NCBI RefSeq assembly: GCF_015706575.1
Contig: NW_024037074.1
Location: 2,356,001-2,420,000 of the forward strand
Direction of reading: 5' to 3'
Source: Patiria miniata
Lineage: Eukaryota; Echinodermata; Asteroidea; Valvatida; Asterinidae
DNA: 64,000 nucleotides
Both the position numbers and the translations under genes were made by a program. Position 1 is the first letter of the stretch; each line of letters opens with the position of its first letter. Below the pieces are notes generated by a model. The model had not been told where the DNA came from and ran no database searches. It saw nothing but the letters and a program-made list of their open reading frames with translations. Below are positions 59,029 to 64,000 of the stretch, one piece after another.

Positions 59029-59324
59029 CAGGGCCGTCGCTAGAGAGAGCTAGAGAGAGAGAGAGAGGGGGAGGGGGGGGGGGGGGGGAGGGGGGTCGAC
59101 ACCTCATTCAAATTTCTGTCGGCAAATCCATAATTGTTGTTGCAAAGTTTGTAACATTGAGGGGCCTTTTTTATATTATTTGACAGTTGTCGGCAAATTT
59201 TGAAATCTGAGGACCCCGTTTTTGTTTTGTTTTGTGGATTGTCGGATTTTGCCGGTACGCAAACCTGTCGTCAGGCAAATTTGGTCCTACACCCACCATT
59301 GGAAATGTTCTAGCGACGCCCCTG
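59029..59324. mobile_element. hAT-like MITE, CAGGGGCGTCGCTAGA ends
   Basis: CAGGGCCGTCGCTAGA and TCTAGCGACGCCCCTG are inverted with one mismatch. The inside has a (GA)n-G(n) run and CTGTCGGCAAAT phrases; 296 bp, non-coding. CAGGG-type ends fit hAT, but the flanks do not show a clean 8-bp duplication. Confidence 0.8.
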
Positions 59325-60250
59325 ACATACTTTATGACACTAGATGGCAACATTAAAGGCCTTATTGTTTGGGATTACGGACGTCATCAAAAATGCGGAC
59401 GTCATCAAAGAGCCTGACAAGAAAGTCAAAGGTCACGCAGCGAGCTTCCTGATTAAACCGTATTCCCAATTGTTAGGATTATAATTTTTGTCTATTTGAT
59501 TAAATCAAAGCAGATAAATTCAGTCTTAATCAAGTTCATCCTAAATTTTGATTTTAACGAGTGGTCTGGGTATAGTCGTAAATCGTAGTATTGTCGTGAA
59601 ATGTTACGTATATTTATTACTTACTTTTTTCATGTTTTTTTTCATGTTTATTTATTATGTTACTAAGGTGCACTATAATGTAATTTTTTTTGACGGTATT
59701 TGAGATAACATGAAATAAGTCTACGTATTTTTTTCCTCACTAAGTATATGTGTTTTTAATTAACTGAAAAACTGCTTTCTTGGTGTAAGGAGGGGGCCGA
59801 GCGGGGACAAGAGATGAACTGGGTTAAAGGTAGGCACTGCAGATTCTTTCTGCGATCTCTCTCCAGCCGGGGCTGGTTTTATTGTGGAGCTGCACATGGA
59901 CCTGGACCTGCACAAGTCTGTGAAAGATTGTGCAGGCGGTCAAAAATACAGAAGATTATTAATTAGACAAATTGTGATACAATTATGACTGACAGTTGAA
60001 TATAAATAAACTAAAAGTGACTCCGTACATTTATAATGCATAATAATGAAAACAAATTGACTATAAGAAAAGCTGTCTCCAATATACTCTAATTCCTTGT
60101 GTCGTAATTTGTCTCAACTTGTCTTCCTGCAGCGATGAACATTCCTTCTAATATAAATTCAATCCATCAATTAAACCATCAATCGCAAGGATGCCATAGA
60201 AACGGTAGGCAACTGGGATATGGGACACAAACACTGATGACAAATCAGTA
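59325..60250 (+). other. Unassigned sequence
   Basis: AT-rich; no open frame with support, no recognised repeat apart from GACGTCATCAAAAATGCG/GACGTCATCAAAGAGCC, a short direct repeat (59390-59415). Confidence 0.6.
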
Positions 60251-62750
60251 GACGAAAATTCAATTTAAAACATCTTGTATTTCTCAAGTTGTTGCCCCCC
60301 AAACGAGTTTGGTGGTGGATGTTATTATCGAGACCACTATCTATGTGGCGCGCCCTCTATAGAAAGAATATTGGTGCGGATGCTGCCAAGGGCGGATCCA
60401 GGAGGGGGGGGGGGGGGGGGGCAAAGGGGGCCATGGCCCCCCCCCCCCCAAAAACGAAACCAATTTTTTTTTTTATGTGACATCGCAATAAAGGCAGGCA
60501 ATGAGTACACCACCATCTTTTCCTCAAAAAACATTGGTTAAAGTGGTCAGAAATTGCCTCAGATCGCACCACAAGGCATCTAGAATCCAAAATTTTTTCG
60601 GGGCCCTTAAGCGGGCCCCGAACCCCACGCCGTAATTTTTTGGACCCACTTTTTGGGGGACCAAACACTTTTTTGGCCCCCCCTAAAATTGTGTCCTGGA
60701 TCCGCCCTTGGATGCTGCACTATTGAACAAAAATAACAACTCAGTTTCCGATCAATAACTCAAGAAATACAAGATGTATTAAACTGAAATTTCGGGCAAT
60801 TAATTTCCACGATGTGTAACAGAGGTGTATTGAATATCATGAGAAACAGTCCAACAATAAAAATAATATGATCGTAACAATGTAGTGATTTACAAGCGAA
60901 AAATACACATTGATTTTCATTCGGATTGCATTTGTCGCGCTTAAAACACTGTATTGTTACGGTCAATATTGCTTCATTGTTTGACGGTTTCTTATGAAAT
61001 TAAATCTCGTAATGTTAAACATAATGAAAAATCACTAGACGAAAATTCAATTTAAAACATCTTGTATTTCTGGAGTTGTTGCCCCCAAACGAGTTTGGTC
61101 GTGGATAATTATCGAGACCACTATTTATGTGGCGCGCCCTCTATTAAATTAAAAAATATTGGTGCGGATGCTGCACTATTGAACAAAAAAACAACTCGTT
61201 TTCCGTACAACAACTCAAGAAATACAAGATGTATTAAACTGAAATTTCGTGCAATTATTATCCACGATGTGTAACAGAGGGGTATTGAATATCATGAGAA
61301 ACAGTCCAACGATAAAAATAATATGATCGTAACAATGTAGTGATTTACACGCGAAAAATACACATTGATTTTCATTCGGATTGCATTTGGCGCGCTTAAA
61401 GCACTGTATTGTTACGGTCAATATTGCTTCATTGTTTGACGGTTTCTTATGAAATTAAATCTCGTAATGTTAAACATAATGAAAAATCACTAGACGAAAA
61501 TTCAATTTAAAACATCTTGTATTTCTGGAGTTGTTGCCCCCAAACGAGTTTGGTGGTGGATAATTATCGAGACCACTATTTATGTGGCGCGCCCTCTATT
61601 AAATAAAAGAATATTGGTGCGGATGCTGCACTATTGAACAAAAATAACAACTCGTTTTCCGAACAACAACTCAAGAAATACAAGATGTATTAAACTGAAA
61701 TTTCGTGCAATTATATTCCACGATGTGTAACAGAGGGGTATTGAATATCATGAGAAACAGTCCAACAATACAATTTACATGATCGTAACAATGTAGTGTT
61801 TTACACGCGAAAAACACACATTGATTTTCATTCGGATTGCATTTGTCGCGCTTAAAACACTGTATTGTTACGGTCAATATTGCTTCATTTTTTTGACAGT
61901 TTCTTTTGAAATTTAATCTCGTAATGTTAAACATAATGACAAATCACTAGACGAAACATCTCGTATTTCTGGAGTTGTTGCCCCCCCCCCCCCAAACGAG
62001 TTTGGTGGTGGATAATTATCGAGACCACTGTTTATGTGGCGCGTCCTCTATTGAAAGAATATTGGTGCGGATGCTGCACTATTGAACAAAAATAACAACT
62101 CAGTTTCCGATCAATAACTCAAGAAATACAGTATGTATTAAACTTAAATTTTGTGCAATTAATTTCCACGATGTGTAACAGAGGTGTATTGAATATCATG
62201 AGAAACAGTCCAACTATAAGAATAATATGATCGTAACAATGTAGTCTTTTACATGCAAAAAATACACATAGACTTTCATTCGGATTGCATTTGTCGCGCA
62301 TAAAACACTGTATTGTTACGGTCAATATTGCTTCATTGTTTGACAGTTTCTTATGAAATTAAATCTCGTTATGTTAAACATAATTTTTATTGACAAATCA
62401 TTAGACGAAAATTCAATTCAAAACATTTTGTATTTCTGGAGTTGTTGCCCCCCAAACGAGTTTGGTGGTGGATAATTATCGAGACCACTATTTATGTGGC
62501 GCGCCCTCTATTGAAAGAATATTGGTGCGGATGCTGCACCATTGAACAAAAATAACTCATTTTCCGAATAACAACAACTCAAGAAATACAAGATGTATTA
62601 AACTGAAATTTCGTACAATTATTTTCCACGATGTGTAACAGAGGGGTATTGAATATCATGAGAAACTGTGCAATAATAGAATAATGTGATCGTAACAATG
62701 TAGTGTTTTACACGCGAAAATACACGTTGATTCTCATTCGCATTGCATAT
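60251..62750. repeat. 455-bp satellite, five tandem units
   Basis: Units start with GACGAAAATTCAATT or a variant at 60251, 61038, 61493, 61950 and 62404. Lengths are 455 (after removing an insertion), 455, 457 and 454; the fifth unit is truncated near 62750. Each unit has an inner stem AAACATCTTGTATTTCT/AGAAATACAAGATGT about 165 bases apart and a GGCGCGCCCTCTATT block. Confidence 0.93.
60387..60710. mobile_element. hAT-like MITE inserted in satellite unit 1
   Basis: Perfect 17-base inverted ends (CAAGGGCGGATCCAGGA and TCCTGGATCCGCCCTTG), 324 bp. The 8-base target GATGCTGC is duplicated exactly (60379-60386, 60711-60718); the uninterrupted target GATGCTGCACTATTG is seen in units 2 to 5. Confidence 0.95.
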
Positions 62751-62784
62751 AACCAGCACGTTGTCGAGTCTTAAAAGTTGGTAT

Positions 62785-63134
62785 TATGAAGCCCGGGAAG
62801 GGACAGGGTTAAATTTTTTTTTGGAGTTTGCTAATTCGTTAGCACGAATTACTAATTCGTTCGCACGAATTACTAATTCGTTCGCACGAAATACTAATTC
62901 GTGGGAACGAATTAGTAATTCGTTCGCACGAATTAGTAATTCGTGGGAACGAATTACTAATTCGTGCGAACGAATTACTAATTCGTGGGAACGAATTAGC
63001 AAACTCCAGTAATTCGTTCGCACGAATTACCAATTCGTTCGCACGAATAACTCTAGTAATTCGTTCCCACGAATTAGTAATTCGTTCCCACGAATTAGTA
63101 ATTCGTTCGCACCCTGTCACTTCCGGGCTTCATA
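62785..63134. mobile_element. TIR element filled with a palindromic 21-bp array
   Basis: TATGAAGCCCGG and CCGGGCTTCATA, extended by GACAGGGT/ACCCTGTC, form inverted ends. Between them lie about 14 copies of AATTCGTTCGCACGAATTAST-type units, nearly self-complementary. It follows the last satellite unit directly. Confidence 0.87.
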
Positions 63135-64000
63135 AACTGGCGATTTCTGCAGACACCGAAGAAAATTCTGGCTTTCTCACTCGCCGCATCACATGCTCTG
63201 AAATAACATGCAGTGCAGGAATTTACGCATATGTCCTACATGTAAAGTCGTGATTGGCTGACAGTCCTCAATCTATGGTCACGTGCCAACCGTTGCTATA
63301 GGTGCTTTGTGATCTATGGGGAACGTCTTTATGGAATTTCTTGTGATAGCCCAGAACGCCTTTGCCATGACCTTGCAAGAATTCACTTTTGGCTCAAATT
63401 CATGGTCTCTTGACCAATTATCGTGCATGGTTGTATCGTATTTGACCATGTGGCGCACACCCAAAAATAGAAAATAGAGTGTTTTCAATTGTCACCTTTT
63501 TTATTTTTGGTATAAGTTCTTTGTCTTGTCGTGCTTTTCTAACAGTTTGTGTATAAACAAAATGCAAAACATTTATAACGGTACCATAAGTTCTTAAATT
63601 GTGCCGGTTTGGGGACAAAATCATGAAAAAAATATGATTTTGCTCCCAAAGTAAGCAGATAGAGCGCCCTATAGCGGTAACACTTTTTGATGCCAAATTT
63701 TGTTTGATCGGATGAATATTGGCCTCCAGGATGTTTGAACTGAAATTGCATTTGAATGAAAATGTACACATTATGCCAAAAACACAACCGAGCACAATGT
63801 AGTAAAGCGTCTTCTGGGAGTCACCGCAGCACAAAAAATCCCCGACGCCATATTATAGTTTAGCATTAAACCAACATCTACTGTCAAATTTTAGGAAAAT
63901 CATCTTAGGCATTTTGCAAATAAGAAAGGGAGTTCTAAGTCTGAATCGACTCTCATCTATTTGACGTCTCCGGAGAGGTTTTTTTCGCATTTTTTGGGCA
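63135..64000. other. Window end, possible minus-strand first exon
   Basis: No certain gene. On the minus strand an ATG at 63852 in context ATATGGCGTCGGG opens a 26-codon frame (MASGIFCAAVTPRRRFTT..). It resembles the SDHB start context but has no convincing donor. Overlapping minus frames at 63.28-63.83 kb show no domain. Confidence 0.35.

Noticed and set aside
60275-60668. Gly/Pro-rich frames on both strands
   Set aside because: Caused by G and C homopolymer runs in the hAT-like MITE inserted in the satellite.

Overview
This is eukaryotic genomic DNA from an animal. Genes are split by GT-AG introns, exons are GC-richer than introns, and introns are full of SINEs, foldback MITEs and minisatellites. 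The repeat types (a hairpin MITE ending GGGCCCAATTTCATAGAGC, long TACATG runs, many TTAA-flanked MITEs) and the closeness of the proteins to vertebrate orthologues suggest a marine invertebrate deuterostome, perhaps an echinoderm. That placement is inference only.

The window holds two recognisable genes in convergent orientation. From 259 to 48443 on the + strand lie the last 45 coding exons of VPS13D, the giant bridge-like lipid-transfer protein. They encode 2,433 residues in an unbroken reading frame: the C-terminal part of the bridge, a UBA domain, the six-repeat adaptor-binding (VAB) domain, a ricin-type beta-trefoil, the ATG2_C-like helical region and a terminal PH-like domain. The 5' part of the gene is outside the window. 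From 58611 down to 52423 on the - strand lies a complete eight-exon SDHB gene (286 residues), the iron-sulfur subunit of mitochondrial complex II. The two 3' UTRs face each other across about 50.0-50.6 kb.

About five sixths of the VPS13D span is intron, and the introns are crowded with repeats: three tRNA-derived SINE groups, a LINE 3' end, six or more families of TTAA-flanked MITEs (one carrying a THAP-domain fragment), hAT-like elements, and foldback elements whose arms have grown into minisatellites. Beyond SDHB (58.6-64 kb) I find no certain gene. That part holds a hAT-like MITE, five tandem copies of a 455-bp satellite (one interrupted by a MITE with a perfect 8-bp target duplication), and a TIR element filled with a palindromic 21-bp array.

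Functionally, VPS13D acts at mitochondria-ER-peroxisome contacts and SDHB works in the mitochondrial inner membrane. In human both genes lie on 1p36, so their adjacency here may be conserved linkage. The most unusual feature is the repeated theme of inverted-repeat elements with arms expanded into tandem arrays, seen in at least four unrelated families.
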